This document shows, piece by piece, positions 17,799 to 26,586 of a stretch of DNA of 64,000 nt. Under the pieces are notes generated by a model, which ran no database searches, was not told where the DNA came from, and saw nothing but the letters and a program-made list of their open reading frames with translations. The translations under genes were made by a program, and so were the position numbers. Origin of the DNA: Ignavibacteria bacterium. GTDB lineage: Bacteria; Bacteroidota; Ignavibacteria; Tepidaquicellales; Tepidaquicellaceae. Each line of letters opens with the position of its first letter. The first letter of the stretch is position 1. The stretch covers positions 62,001 through 126,000 of the forward strand of contig JADJMZ010000007.1 in assembly GCA_016709315.1 (NCBI GenBank), read 5' to 3'.

Positions 17799-18416
17799 TT
17801 AAACGCTTCCCGTTTTCTCATATATCTGTTCCATTTCATTTTCTTTCCGGAAGAATTTCCATTTCTTCTTTTTCAGTTCTGAAAATTTTCTGAAAAGATA
17901 AATGATAATTGCTATTACAACAACAGCAGTTACAAGGGGGATTAAAAAAGAAAATATTGACATAATAACAGAAAGAATATTCTCTGAAGTTGCAACTGCA
18001 GCATTTCCGAGACCTCCTGTAGTTGCAGTCGAAGTCAGTCTAGCAGCGCTTGCTCCGACTTTGACGATTCCTGCAGTTCCGCCTCCGACTATTATTCCAA
18101 GAGTCCATTGAACAAGAGGATTTAGTTCAGTCAGAAATGAAGCTGTAAGCACAGTACCGGCTATAATTGCAAGGGGTCCTGAAATAGTGTCCAGCAGATT
18201 GTCAAGCCATGGAATGTAATAAGCAGTAATTTCTGCAGCAGCAGCTGTTGCAAATGAAATGAGAGCTATCCAGCTTCCCATCCATTCAAATCCCGGAGAC
18301 AGCTGAAGATACCCAAGCTGAGATGCGATACTTGTGACAAGTAAAGGCAGAAAGACTCTGAACCCGCTGCTTGCCGCGAGTCCGATGCCAAGTAATATTC
18401 CTGCTGCTATTTCCAT
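17799..18416 (-). CDS. DUF4126 family membrane protein
   Basis: 205 residues with about five hydrophobic segments, starting MEIAAGILLGIGLAASSGFR followed by VFLPLLV, typical of DUF4126. A glycine/alanine-rich stretch (GIIVGGGTAGIVKVGAS) lies in the middle, and a Lys-rich cytoplasmic tail (KFSELKKKKWKFFRKENE) is near the C-terminus. The function is unknown. It is the last gene of the minus-strand run ftsY-mutL-DUF4126, 57 bases after mutL, so it may be co-transcribed with them without a clear functional link. Confidence 0.85.
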   Translation of the reverse strand: MEIAAGILLGIGLAASSGFRVFLPLLVTSIASQLGYLQLSPGFEWMGSWIALISFATAAAAEITAYYIPWLDNLLDTISGPLAIIAGTVLTASFLTELNPLVQWTLGIIVGGGTAGIVKVGASAARLTSTATTGGLGNAAVATSENILSVIMSIFSFLIPLVTAVVVIAIIIYLFRKFSELKKKKWKFFRKENEMEQIYEKTGSV

Positions 18417-18473
18417 AATCTGAATTTATTTGTATAAAATTATAAAATTAATATTACAATTTAAAATTATTTT

Positions 18474-20312
18474 TCATGTCCTGCTGAATCTCCTGTCAAG
18501 TTCTTCAGTGGTAATCCTGATCACAGTTGGTCTTCCGTGCGGACAGACATAAGGCATCTGAGATGCAAACAGATTATCAATAAGTCCGACCATTTCGCTG
18601 TAATTAAGTCTGTCACCTGATTTGATAGCGCTTCTGCATGCAAATGATTTTGCAAGATTATCTCTCTTTTCAAGATTCAGTTTGAGTTCGTATTCTTTAT
18701 ACTGATCTATCAGTTCCTGAAAGATCTTATTCTCATCTCCGATACGGACATCTGACGGAAGTCCCGTAAGTTCCACAATTTCGTCAGGAAGAAAATTAAT
18801 ATTGAAACCGAGGCTGCTGAGTTCTTCCTGAAGTGAAGTAGCAATATGAATATCAATCTTTGTCAGATTAAGTTTTATTGGGATCAGAAGCTGCTGCGAA
18901 AAAGAAGACTGTGAATTCAGCCATAACAATGCGCGTTCGTATAATATCCTTTCATGAGCTGCATGCTGATCTATTATCATAAGTCCTGTCTCGGTCTGAC
19001 ACATAATATATTTGAACTGATACTGCCAGACATTGAATCCTGCAGTATCGGACTTTTTATTATGTTCGAATATATTTTTCTGTTCTTCTTTCTTAAGCTC
19101 AGTATAATCAGGTTCTTTGTCTGCGTCAAATTCTTTTGAAGCGTCAAAAATAGAATGGATGGTAGTCGAATTTCCTTTCTTTGGATAATCAAAATCACTT
19201 CTCGGAATAGGAGTGATGTTGGAATAACCACCAGTGCTTCTTTCCGTTGATTCTTTATAATGAAAACTTTCCGGAGTGTTTTTAAAATTAAGCTGATTAT
19301 TAAAACCAATATCGAAGATAAGATTAGCTTCTTTGAGAGAGAGTTTGATGCTGCTTCTGAGAAATCCGAAGACTGCGCTTTCATCCTGGAATTTAACTTC
19401 CATTTTTGAAGGATGAACATTCACATCTACTTTTGACGGATCAATATCTATGAATAAAAAGAAAGAAGGATAGTCTCCTTTGTCAATTAAATCACCGTAT
19501 CCCGAATACACAGCAAAGTTTAGAGTCTTATTTGAAAAAAATCTTCCGTTCAGATAAAAATACTGATCCTGTTTTGACTTCTTTGTAAAGTTAGGTTTGG
19601 AAATATAACCCTTCACTTTAATTATCTCATTCCCGTTATTAACTTCAATAAGCGAATCTGAAAATTTATTTGTAAAAATTCTTTCAAGACGCTCCTTAAG
19701 TTCAGACGCTTTCAGATCAAAAATTACTTCATCATTATTTATAAATTGAAAATCTATCTCAGGATGCGAAACTGCAAGATGAAGGAAAGTTTCATAAATG
19801 TGCCTGAATTCAGTCTGATTTGATTTAAGGAAATTCCTTCTGCCCGGAGTATTATAAAAAAGATTTTTCACTGCCAAAGACGTTCCGGTATTGCATCCTG
19901 TTTTTGAAACTTCTGCAATGTCATTTCCTTCAAGTCTGATAAGAGTACCTGTTTCTTCCGCATGGGTCCTGGTTTTCATCTCTACCTGCGAGATTGAAGA
20001 AATGGAAGCCAGCGCTTCACCTCTGAAGCCAAGTGTCAGTATCTTTTCCAGATCTTCGAGACTTGAAATTTTACTTGTAGAATGCCTCTGAAAACATAAG
20101 AGTGCGTCTTCTTCGGTCATTCCCGTGCCGTTATCAGTAATCTGTATGAGACTTTTACCGGCATCTTTTATAACAAGAGTAATCTCGGTCGCATTAGCAT
20201 CAATAGAATTCTCGATTAACTCTTTGACAACTGACTCAGGTCTGCCGACCACTTCGCCTGCTGCTATTTTATTTGATAAAGACTGCGGTAAGATTATAAT
20301 TTTATTTTCCAT
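18474..20312 (-). CDS. mutL: DNA mismatch repair protein MutL (endonuclease type)
   Basis: 612 residues. The N-terminal GHKL ATPase has IAAGEVVGRPESVVKELIEN (catalytic Glu31), DNGTGM and GFRGEALASI. The C-terminal domain has the metal-binding endonuclease motif DQHAAHERILYE (from Asp448), the ACR motif (FACRSAIKSG) and the terminal CPHGRPT motif. It is therefore the nicking type of MutL found in bacteria without MutH: it acts with MutS to nick the mismatched strand. The linker (about 330-430) is variable and charged. It sits 29 bases after the ftsY-like gene, suggesting co-transcription. Full length and apparently intact. Confidence 0.96.
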   Translation of the reverse strand: MENKIIILPQSLSNKIAAGEVVGRPESVVKELIENSIDANATEITLVIKDAGKSLIQITDNGTGMTEEDALLCFQRHSTSKISSLEDLEKILTLGFRGEALASISSISQVEMKTRTHAEETGTLIRLEGNDIAEVSKTGCNTGTSLAVKNLFYNTPGRRNFLKSNQTEFRHIYETFLHLAVSHPEIDFQFINNDEVIFDLKASELKERLERIFTNKFSDSLIEVNNGNEIIKVKGYISKPNFTKKSKQDQYFYLNGRFFSNKTLNFAVYSGYGDLIDKGDYPSFFLFIDIDPSKVDVNVHPSKMEVKFQDESAVFGFLRSSIKLSLKEANLIFDIGFNNQLNFKNTPESFHYKESTERSTGGYSNITPIPRSDFDYPKKGNSTTIHSIFDASKEFDADKEPDYTELKKEEQKNIFEHNKKSDTAGFNVWQYQFKYIMCQTETGLMIIDQHAAHERILYERALLWLNSQSSFSQQLLIPIKLNLTKIDIHIATSLQEELSSLGFNINFLPDEIVELTGLPSDVRIGDENKIFQELIDQYKEYELKLNLEKRDNLAKSFACRSAIKSGDRLNYSEMVGLIDNLFASQMPYVCPHGRPTVIRITTEELDRRFSRT

Positions 20313-20341
20313 ATTGGAAATGTGATTCCATTATATCATGA

Positions 20342-21010
20342 TTATTTTTCAAACATTGCTTCAACAAAACTCATGCTGTCAAACACCTGAAGGTCGTCTA
20401 TCTGTTCGCCGACACCTATAAATCTGACAGGAAGATTCATCTCTTTATTAATCTTCAGCACAATTCCGCCTTTCGCAGTTCCGTCAAGTTTGGTAAGGAT
20501 TATTCCCGTGAGACCGTCAAGCGCTTTTGAAAATTCCTTTGCCTGATTAAGTCCGTTCTGTCCGGTAGTGGAATCTATGACAATGAACGTCTCCTGTGGT
20601 GCATCCGGATTTACTTTCTGCATGACCCGCTTGATCTTTTTCAGCTCTTCCATTAAGTGAGATTTATTATGAAGTCTTCCGGCAGTATCAATTATTACTA
20701 CATCAATATTTTTTGCAACTGCGCTTTTTACAAAAACTTTCTTTATCTCGTCATTTATCAGTTCGTTTAGTTCCTTCTGATCAGTATATTTATCCCTCTG
20801 TGTTCTTTCTCTGATATTGTTTATCAGAGTTTCAGATGTATCAAACCCTATATCGGAAGAGATAAGAATCTCTTCGAGTTCGGCAAGAAAGTCATCGTCA
20901 ATTACTCCTCTTGCATTAACAAGCCGGTTCACACGGTCAACAAGGTTTTCCTTTGTTTTAAAAAGTCCGTCCTTGAGTTTTTTGAAACCTATTTTATCTA
21001 AAAAAGACAT
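20342..21010 (-). CDS. ftsY: FtsY-like SRP receptor lacking the P-loop segment (internal in-frame deletion)
   Basis: 222 residues against about 300 for NG-domain FtsY. The N domain is present (SFLDKIGFKKLKDGLFKTK; EELEEILISSDIGFDTSETL). The end of the G domain is present and normal: DTAGRLHNK (108-112 for DTAGR), DSTTGQNGL, TKLDGTAKGG (173-177 for TKLDG) and FIGVGE. About 80-90 residues that should lie between residue 92 and residue 97, carrying GxNGxGKTT (G1) and DTFRAAA (G2), are missing. The join reads DEIKKVFVKSAVAKNIDVV with no stop or frameshift. Intact FtsY binds GTP and receives signal recognition particle at the inner membrane; this version should not bind GTP. Deletion, assembly collapse and a second copy elsewhere are all possible. 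Confidence 0.9.
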   Translation of the reverse strand: MSFLDKIGFKKLKDGLFKTKENLVDRVNRLVNARGVIDDDFLAELEEILISSDIGFDTSETLINNIRERTQRDKYTDQKELNELINDEIKKVFVKSAVAKNIDVVIIDTAGRLHNKSHLMEELKKIKRVMQKVNPDAPQETFIVIDSTTGQNGLNQAKEFSKALDGLTGIILTKLDGTAKGGIVLKINKEMNLPVRFIGVGEQIDDLQVFDSMSFVEAMFEK

Positions 21011-21324
21011 TGGGCAGTTAGTAGTTAATAGTTAGTAATTAATAATTAGTAATTACTAATTGTAAGATTTTATTGAAATAATTTAATGGTCAATTGTCAA
21101 TAGGCAATAGGCAATAGGCAATAGTAATTCGTTAATTGCTAATCGTTAATTGTTAATTGCTAATCGTTAATTGTTAATTGCTAATTGTTAATTGCTAATT
21201 GCTAATTGTTAATTGCTAATTGCTAATTGCGTCTTACGATTTAAATATATTCAGTTATTTGTTTGATAAAAAGTTCAATTTAAGTATATGATCGTTTTAT
21301 ACTTATACCGGTATTCTCAAAATA
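21011..21324. repeat. Intergenic microsatellite cluster with period about 7
   Basis: Between the ftsY-like and acyl-CoA dehydrogenase genes lie several heptamer arrays: AATAGGC (about 21100-21125), then interspersed TAATTGC, TAATCGT and TAATTGT copies (about 21127-21230), preceded by degenerate TAGTTA/TAGTAAT copies (21017-21062). No coding frame is present. Confidence 0.88.
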
Positions 21325-21325
21325 A

Positions 21326-21357
21326 AAAAGCCAGACTCATCAATGAGAATGGCTTAA
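21326..21357 (-). terminator. Terminator of the acyl-CoA dehydrogenase gene
   Basis: Read on the minus strand, AAGCCA and CTCAT pair with ATGAG and TGGCTT in an interrupted stem followed by TTTTTTATTTTG. It begins about 20 bases after the stop of the dehydrogenase gene. Confidence 0.75.
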
Positions 21358-21378
21358 ATTTGTAAATGAAATTAATTA

Positions 21379-22524
21379 TCAAAACATATTAAGAATATTT
21401 CTGGCAATTACCATTTTCTGAACTTCGGAAGTTCCTTCTCCGATAGTCATGAGCTTAACGTCTCTGTAAAGTTTTTCAACTGGAAATTCCTTTATGAATC
21501 CGTAACCGCCGTGAATCTGTATGGCTTCATTTGTAGCTTTAGTTGCTATCTCGCTTGCATAATACTTTGCCATTGCTGCCTGAAGATTTATGTCTCTGTT
21601 GTTATCTTTATAAAAAGCAGCTTTATAGGTAAGCAGCCGCGCCGCCTGGATTTCAGTTGCCATATCGGAAAGTTTGAATTGTATTCCCTGAAATTCTGAC
21701 AAGGACTTTCCGAACTGCTTTCTTTCTTTTGCATATTTGAGAGATGCATCAAGTGCGCCCTGAGCAATTCCCAGAGATAATGCCGCAATGGCTATTCTTC
21801 CGCCGTCAAGAATCTGCATGCATTGTTTGAATCCCTGACCTTCTATACCGATGAGATTTTCATGAGGCACTTCCACATTCTCAAAAATAAGTTCTGCAGT
21901 ATCGGATGATCTCATTCCCAGTTTATTTTCTTTCTTGCCTGTCTTAAATCCTTTCCATCCTTTCTCAAGAATGAATGCGGATATTCCGTTCTTTCTGTCT
22001 GATTTATTGGTTACTGCTGTGACAACTGCTGTCTCACCAACGCTTCCGTGAGTAATGAAAAGTTTGCTTCCGTTAATGACATAATGCCCGTCTTTTTTTT
22101 CAGCCGAAGTAGCCATCCCTGCGGCATCACTACCGGAAACATTTTCAGTAAGTCCCCAAGCTCCTAATTTCTTTCCGCTTGTAAGATCGGGAAGATATTT
22201 CTTTTTCAGGAATTCGTTTGCGAAACTGTAAATATGATTTGTGCAGAGTCCGTTGTGTGCAGCTATTGTCAGTCCCATTGAAGGATCAACTTTTGAAATT
22301 TCTTCAACGATTAAAGCGTATTCCATAACTGAAAAATTCGATCCGCCGTATTCTTCAGGAAATATTATTCCAAGGAATCCTATGTCTCCGAGTTTTTTGG
22401 CGATCTCCATAGGAAATTCCTGAGATTCATCATACTGCATGATGTAAGGAGCAATTTCATTCTGAGCAAAGTCCCGTGCAAGTTTCTGAACTGCAAGTTC
22501 CTGTTCCGATAAATTAAAATTCAT
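21379..22524 (-). CDS. Acyl-CoA dehydrogenase
   Basis: 381 residues, the usual length. It has the N-terminal helical domain, the beta domain (WGLTENVSGSDAAGM; GSKLFITHGS) and the C-terminal domain (YAKERKQFGKSLSEFQGIQF; QIHGGYGFIKEF). The catalytic base is probably Glu363 in IGEGTSEVQ. It oxidises acyl-CoA to trans-2-enoyl-CoA with FAD and passes electrons to ETF. Sequence style is nearest the short/branched-chain group, but chain length cannot be fixed. No other beta-oxidation gene is adjacent. Confidence 0.93.
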   Translation of the reverse strand: MNFNLSEQELAVQKLARDFAQNEIAPYIMQYDESQEFPMEIAKKLGDIGFLGIIFPEEYGGSNFSVMEYALIVEEISKVDPSMGLTIAAHNGLCTNHIYSFANEFLKKKYLPDLTSGKKLGAWGLTENVSGSDAAGMATSAEKKDGHYVINGSKLFITHGSVGETAVVTAVTNKSDRKNGISAFILEKGWKGFKTGKKENKLGMRSSDTAELIFENVEVPHENLIGIEGQGFKQCMQILDGGRIAIAALSLGIAQGALDASLKYAKERKQFGKSLSEFQGIQFKLSDMATEIQAARLLTYKAAFYKDNNRDINLQAAMAKYYASEIATKATNEAIQIHGGYGFIKEFPVEKLYRDVKLMTIGEGTSEVQKMVIARNILNMF

Positions 22525-22721
22525 TTATATAATCTTTCTTATTTAGCTTAATTAAAATTTGAATTGCAATATAAACATATTAAGGTTTTACTGAAATGGT
22601 ATTCTGTCTGTATATATAATTATTTTCTCTTTTAAAAATACACAGGACAAATTAATCTGAAAATGAGTCACTTGTATTTAATATTTATTTTACTTCAATT
22701 TTAAAAATAAATAAATTATTT

Positions 22722-23300
22722 CTAACTGCTGATGTTTCTGCTTCCGGGTTTAGTAACCGGAATCTTTTTTAGCCATTCTGGTAATTTATCTTCTTCGAAT
22801 TTTATCACTTCCATTTTTGCCAGAGAAAACTGATCCGCGCCGAAATTAACCTTCCCGTTGCTTCTGTCAATTATAAATCCGACACCTGCAAGATTTGCTC
22901 CGGATCGCTTTACAAGTTCAATCACTTCAAATACACTTCCGCCCGTCGTAACCACATCTTCGCAGACAAGCACATTTTCTCCTTTATTTATTTCAAATCC
23001 TCTCCTTAATTTCATTTCTCCGTTTTCTCTTTCACTGAAAACTGTTCTCACATAAAGCTGTCTTCCGATCTCAGTACCAAATACTATTCCTCCTACTGCA
23101 GGAGAAATTACAAGATCAATTTTTTTGCCGCAGAAATGATCAGCAATTGCTTTTGAAAAAAGCTGATTGTATTCCGGATACTGAAGAACCTTTGCGCACT
23201 GAAAATAATGAGGGCTGTGATAACCCGAAGTGAGAATAAAATGTCCTTCAAGCAATGCGCCTGTCTTTCTGAAAATATCTATTACTCCGTCATTAGTCAT
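22722..23300 (-). CDS. pyrE: Orotate phosphoribosyltransferase
   Basis: 192 residues. The enzyme transfers ribose-5-phosphate from PRPP to orotate, making OMP in pyrimidine synthesis. The PRPP-binding motif VLVCEDVVTTGGS is at 110-122. The N-terminal hood has ALLEGHFILTSGYHSPHYFQ, and ISPAVGGIVFGTEIGRQL follows at about 65-82. It lies 30 bases downstream of murI on the same strand, so the two are probably one transcript. Length is normal and no key residue is missing. Confidence 0.95.
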   Translation of the reverse strand: MTNDGVIDIFRKTGALLEGHFILTSGYHSPHYFQCAKVLQYPEYNQLFSKAIADHFCGKKIDLVISPAVGGIVFGTEIGRQLYVRTVFSERENGEMKLRRGFEINKGENVLVCEDVVTTGGSVFEVIELVKRSGANLAGVGFIIDRSNGKVNFGADQFSLAKMEVIKFEEDKLPEWLKKIPVTKPGSRNISS

Positions 23301-23330
23301 ATTCAGGAACGGTTTTATAATTTAATTAAA

Positions 23331-24143
23331 CTAAAGCTTTATCTTTTTAACATCATGTATCGGCTGTCCGAGAAACCTTTCGCTTATCTCCTTAAACTTT
23401 TTCTGAAAATCAGTAACATAAAACTTATGCCTGCCCGGTCCTTTCTGCGGATTCAGAATTTGATGCTGCACGAGCAGACGCTTTACTTCTTTTGCAGCTT
23501 CTTCGCCTGAATCAATTAATTTAATTTTTTTCCCGAGAACCTTTGTAATTGTATTTTTTAAAATGGGATAATGTGTACAGCCAAGTATAAGAGTATCTAT
23601 TTTCAGCTTTTTGAATTCACTAAGATATTCTTCCGCGATAAGTTCTGCAATTTTATTATCGGTCCAGCCGTCTTCAGCGAGCTGAACGAACAGACTGCAT
23701 GCTTTCGAGAAAACATTTATATCTCTTTCATATTTATGTATCTGAGTTTTATATGCAAAGCTCTGAATTGTTCCGAGTGTTCCTATCACTCCGATGTTAC
23801 AATTCTTTGTAAGTGCAATAGCAGCCCTGCTTCCCGGTTTTATAACGCCGACAACTGGAACAGCAGATAATTTTCTGAGATACTGCAGTGCAACAGATGA
23901 AGCAGTATTACAGGCGACCACAACCATTTTAACATTTTTATTCAAAAGAAATTTTGTAATTTCAATGGAATATTTAATTACAGTTTCTTTTGATTTAGTG
24001 CCATAAGGCAGCCGCGCTGTATCTCCGAGATAAATAATATTTTCATTCGGAAGAATTTCAAACAGGGATTTTGCTACCGTGAGTCCGCCGATGCCTGAGT
24101 CAAAAACTCCGATCGGACTTCGCGGGGATTTATTTTTTTTCAT
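23331..24143 (-). CDS. murI: Glutamate racemase
   Basis: 270 residues from the ATG at 24143 (an in-frame TTG at 24161 is an alternative start). The enzyme makes D-glutamate for peptidoglycan. FDSGIGGLTV is at 14-23, DTARLPYG at 41-48, the two catalytic cysteines are Cys78 (VACNTASS) and Cys189 (LGCTHYP). It is the first gene of a likely murI-pyrE transcript and starts about 130 bases from the divergent YCF48/T9SS gene. Length is typical. Confidence 0.95.
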   Translation of the reverse strand: MKKNKSPRSPIGVFDSGIGGLTVAKSLFEILPNENIIYLGDTARLPYGTKSKETVIKYSIEITKFLLNKNVKMVVVACNTASSVALQYLRKLSAVPVVGVIKPGSRAAIALTKNCNIGVIGTLGTIQSFAYKTQIHKYERDINVFSKACSLFVQLAEDGWTDNKIAELIAEEYLSEFKKLKIDTLILGCTHYPILKNTITKVLGKKIKLIDSGEEAAKEVKRLLVQHQILNPQKGPGRHKFYVTDFQKKFKEISERFLGQPIHDVKKIKL

Positions 24144-24277
24144 TGATTGCAAAATAATCAAATATATCCTTTGTTGAAACGGATCATTGACTGCACTTGT
24201 ATTCTGATTCGTACTGTTTATTTATTTTAAACAAAATCAGAAATTATCTGAAAAATTATTTCTTAAATTTATCTACA

Positions 24278-26362
24278 ATGAAAAACATATACGGACTTTT
24301 ACTTTTTTCAGTTTTTACTGTTAATGTATCATTTTCACAATGGCAGTGGCAGAATCCGCTTCCGCAGGGAAATATACTTTTCGGTTCATACTTTCTTAAT
24401 TCAAATACAGGATATGCCTGCGGCGACGGTGGGACTATCATTAAGACAACAGATGGCGGTTTGAACTGGAACATACTTCTTTCACAGACAAAAGAAAGCG
24501 TCAGATCCCTGCATTTTATAAATAGTCTCACTGGATTTGCATGCGGACTTAATAAGCTGTTTTTAAAAACTACTGACGCAGGTCAGAGTTGGCAGCCGGT
24601 TTCAGTAAACGCTTCTGCAAATTTATTTGCAGTAAAATTTCTAAACAACACAACTGGTTTTGTCTGCGGTGATAACGGAGAATTATTCAGAACTGCAGAC
24701 GGAGGAACTGTCTGGACATTAATTCAGACTAACACTTCAAGAACCCTTACCTCACTTGCAGTCAGTGATTCTGTTGTATTAACTGCCGGACTTTACGGAG
24801 CTCTTGCAAGGTCTTCAAACTACGGCGAAACATTTCAAACCGTAAACACCGGCAATACAAATTATTTTTTTGATGTCTCTTTTAAAAATTCGCTGACAGG
24901 ATTTATTGCCGGAGCTTACGGAACAATACTTAAGACTACAAACAAGGGACTCAGCTGGGGCGCTTCTTCTACCGGTACAGGAAGGTGGTTTTATTCAATA
25001 TCATTCGGCGATGAAAATACGGGATTTGCCGCTAGCGATTACGGAAATGTTTACAGGACGACTAATGGAGGTGCGAACTGGACAGGTTATGCTACAGCCA
25101 CTTCCGAATATCAGTATTCTTTAAAAGCATTTGATGTGAATAATGTCATAAGCTTTGGCAATAAAGGAACAATAATTAAAACCTCAAACGCAGGGATCAA
25201 CTGGACTGATTATTCGTCCGGATTTAGAAATTCTTTGTTCGCTGTTGATTTTATAAATGAAAATTACGGCTGGACCTGCGGAGCTCAGGGTACTGTTGCG
25301 CTTACTATTAACGGAGGCAGCAACTGGACAAGAATTCAGGCAGGCGCTGCAGATGATTTTCTTTATCAGATAGATTTTATTAATTCCAGTACAGGATATT
25401 GTGTCGGGGAATACGGAAAGATATATAAATCTACGAATGGGGGATACAACTGGAATTCATTGTCTTCTCCTTACACTTCAGGATATTATGCGCTGCAATT
25501 CTTTGATGAAAACACGGGCTGGGTCTGCGGTGATTCTGCAAGACTGTTAAAAACAACTAACGGCGGAGTGAATTTCATTTCTGTAAATTCAAATTCACAG
25601 AGCTATATAACGGATATTTGTTTTGCAAATCAGAATACCGGCTGGTATTCTTCAGGAGACAAAAAAATCTACAAAACCATTAACGGCGGACTTAACTGGT
25701 TCGTCCCTCATTCAAATACATTCAATGCCGGGATTGGTGCTGTAAATTTTGTAAATGAAAATACAGGAATAAGTTTTACTTATGATAACAAGATCCTTCT
25801 TACATCAAACGGCGGAGTTGAATGGACAGAAAATTTAATTCCTCAAGGAAAATATATTAATTATGTTTACGGGACAGACGCATTAAATTTCCGGGCGATA
25901 GGGGATTACGGATTTATCTATCATACATCAGACGGGGGACACTCGTGGCTGGAAGAGAATAAAAATAATTTCAACGACAGACTTTTCGGAATGTATTTCT
26001 TTGATAACAATAAAGGTATAGTATGCGGAGGTAATGGGTGCATTGTAAAATATGATAATCGAATTAGCAGTATCATAAATTCAGCGGAAAACACATCTTA
26101 CGGTTTTACACTCCTGCAGAATTATCCAAATCCATTCAACCCTTCTACAAATATAAGATATAATTTAAATTCGGATTCTTATATAATTCTGAAAGTATTT
26201 GACATACTCGGTAAGGAAATTAAAACTCTTGTTCATCAGAAACAAAGCAAAGGAAAATATGAGATCCGGTTTGATGCAGAAAATTTACCCGGTGGAATAT
26301 ACTTTTACAAGATCGAATCTGAATTTAATTCTGAAACCGGAAGAATGCTGCTTATAAAATGA
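24278..26362 (+). CDS. YCF48-type beta-propeller protein with T9SS sorting domain
   Basis: 694 residues from the ATG at 24278; this start gives a clean signal peptide (KNIYGLLLFSVFTVNVSFSQ), whereas the longer frame from 24197 adds an unlikely leader. About twelve repeats of 40-45 residues follow, each near TGYACGDGGTIIKTTDGGLNW, the YCF48/Ycf48-like (BNR-related) blade motif. These build one or two beta-propellers. The C-terminus is a T9SS type A domain (NYPNPFNPSTNIRYNL), ending GRMLLIK. Ycf48 itself assists photosystem II assembly, but in heterotrophs these repeats are general surface propellers; no ligand or catalytic site is seen. Confidence 0.87.
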   Translation: MKNIYGLLLFSVFTVNVSFSQWQWQNPLPQGNILFGSYFLNSNTGYACGDGGTIIKTTDGGLNWNILLSQTKESVRSLHFINSLTGFACGLNKLFLKTTDAGQSWQPVSVNASANLFAVKFLNNTTGFVCGDNGELFRTADGGTVWTLIQTNTSRTLTSLAVSDSVVLTAGLYGALARSSNYGETFQTVNTGNTNYFFDVSFKNSLTGFIAGAYGTILKTTNKGLSWGASSTGTGRWFYSISFGDENTGFAASDYGNVYRTTNGGANWTGYATATSEYQYSLKAFDVNNVISFGNKGTIIKTSNAGINWTDYSSGFRNSLFAVDFINENYGWTCGAQGTVALTINGGSNWTRIQAGAADDFLYQIDFINSSTGYCVGEYGKIYKSTNGGYNWNSLSSPYTSGYYALQFFDENTGWVCGDSARLLKTTNGGVNFISVNSNSQSYITDICFANQNTGWYSSGDKKIYKTINGGLNWFVPHSNTFNAGIGAVNFVNENTGISFTYDNKILLTSNGGVEWTENLIPQGKYINYVYGTDALNFRAIGDYGFIYHTSDGGHSWLEENKNNFNDRLFGMYFFDNNKGIVCGGNGCIVKYDNRISSIINSAENTSYGFTLLQNYPNPFNPSTNIRYNLNSDSYIILKVFDILGKEIKTLVHQKQSKGKYEIRFDAENLPGGIYFYKIESEFNSETGRMLLIK

Positions 26363-26586
26363 AAAGACAAATGCTTTACTAATAAATTATTTTTAGTTGA
26401 TATTAAAATCCGATTCATATATTTTATTAAGTAAAAAATTTATTTCATTTAAAGTATCTGCCTCCAGTGAATATCTTTATCTGCTGTAAGTATAATGCTT
26501 ATATGCAATTAATTTTATACGCCTTTCAAAACAATTAAACTTTTTTAAATCTTATAAATTAATAACTACCAGGAAAGGGAATCAAA

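Noticed and set aside
21100..21230. CRISPR-like short repeats
   Set aside because: Simple period-7 microsatellite with no spacers.
24197..24277. N-terminal extension of the YCF48/T9SS protein
   Set aside because: The ATG at 24278 gives a clean signal peptide, and the extension is Asn/Tyr-rich leader without a ribosome site.
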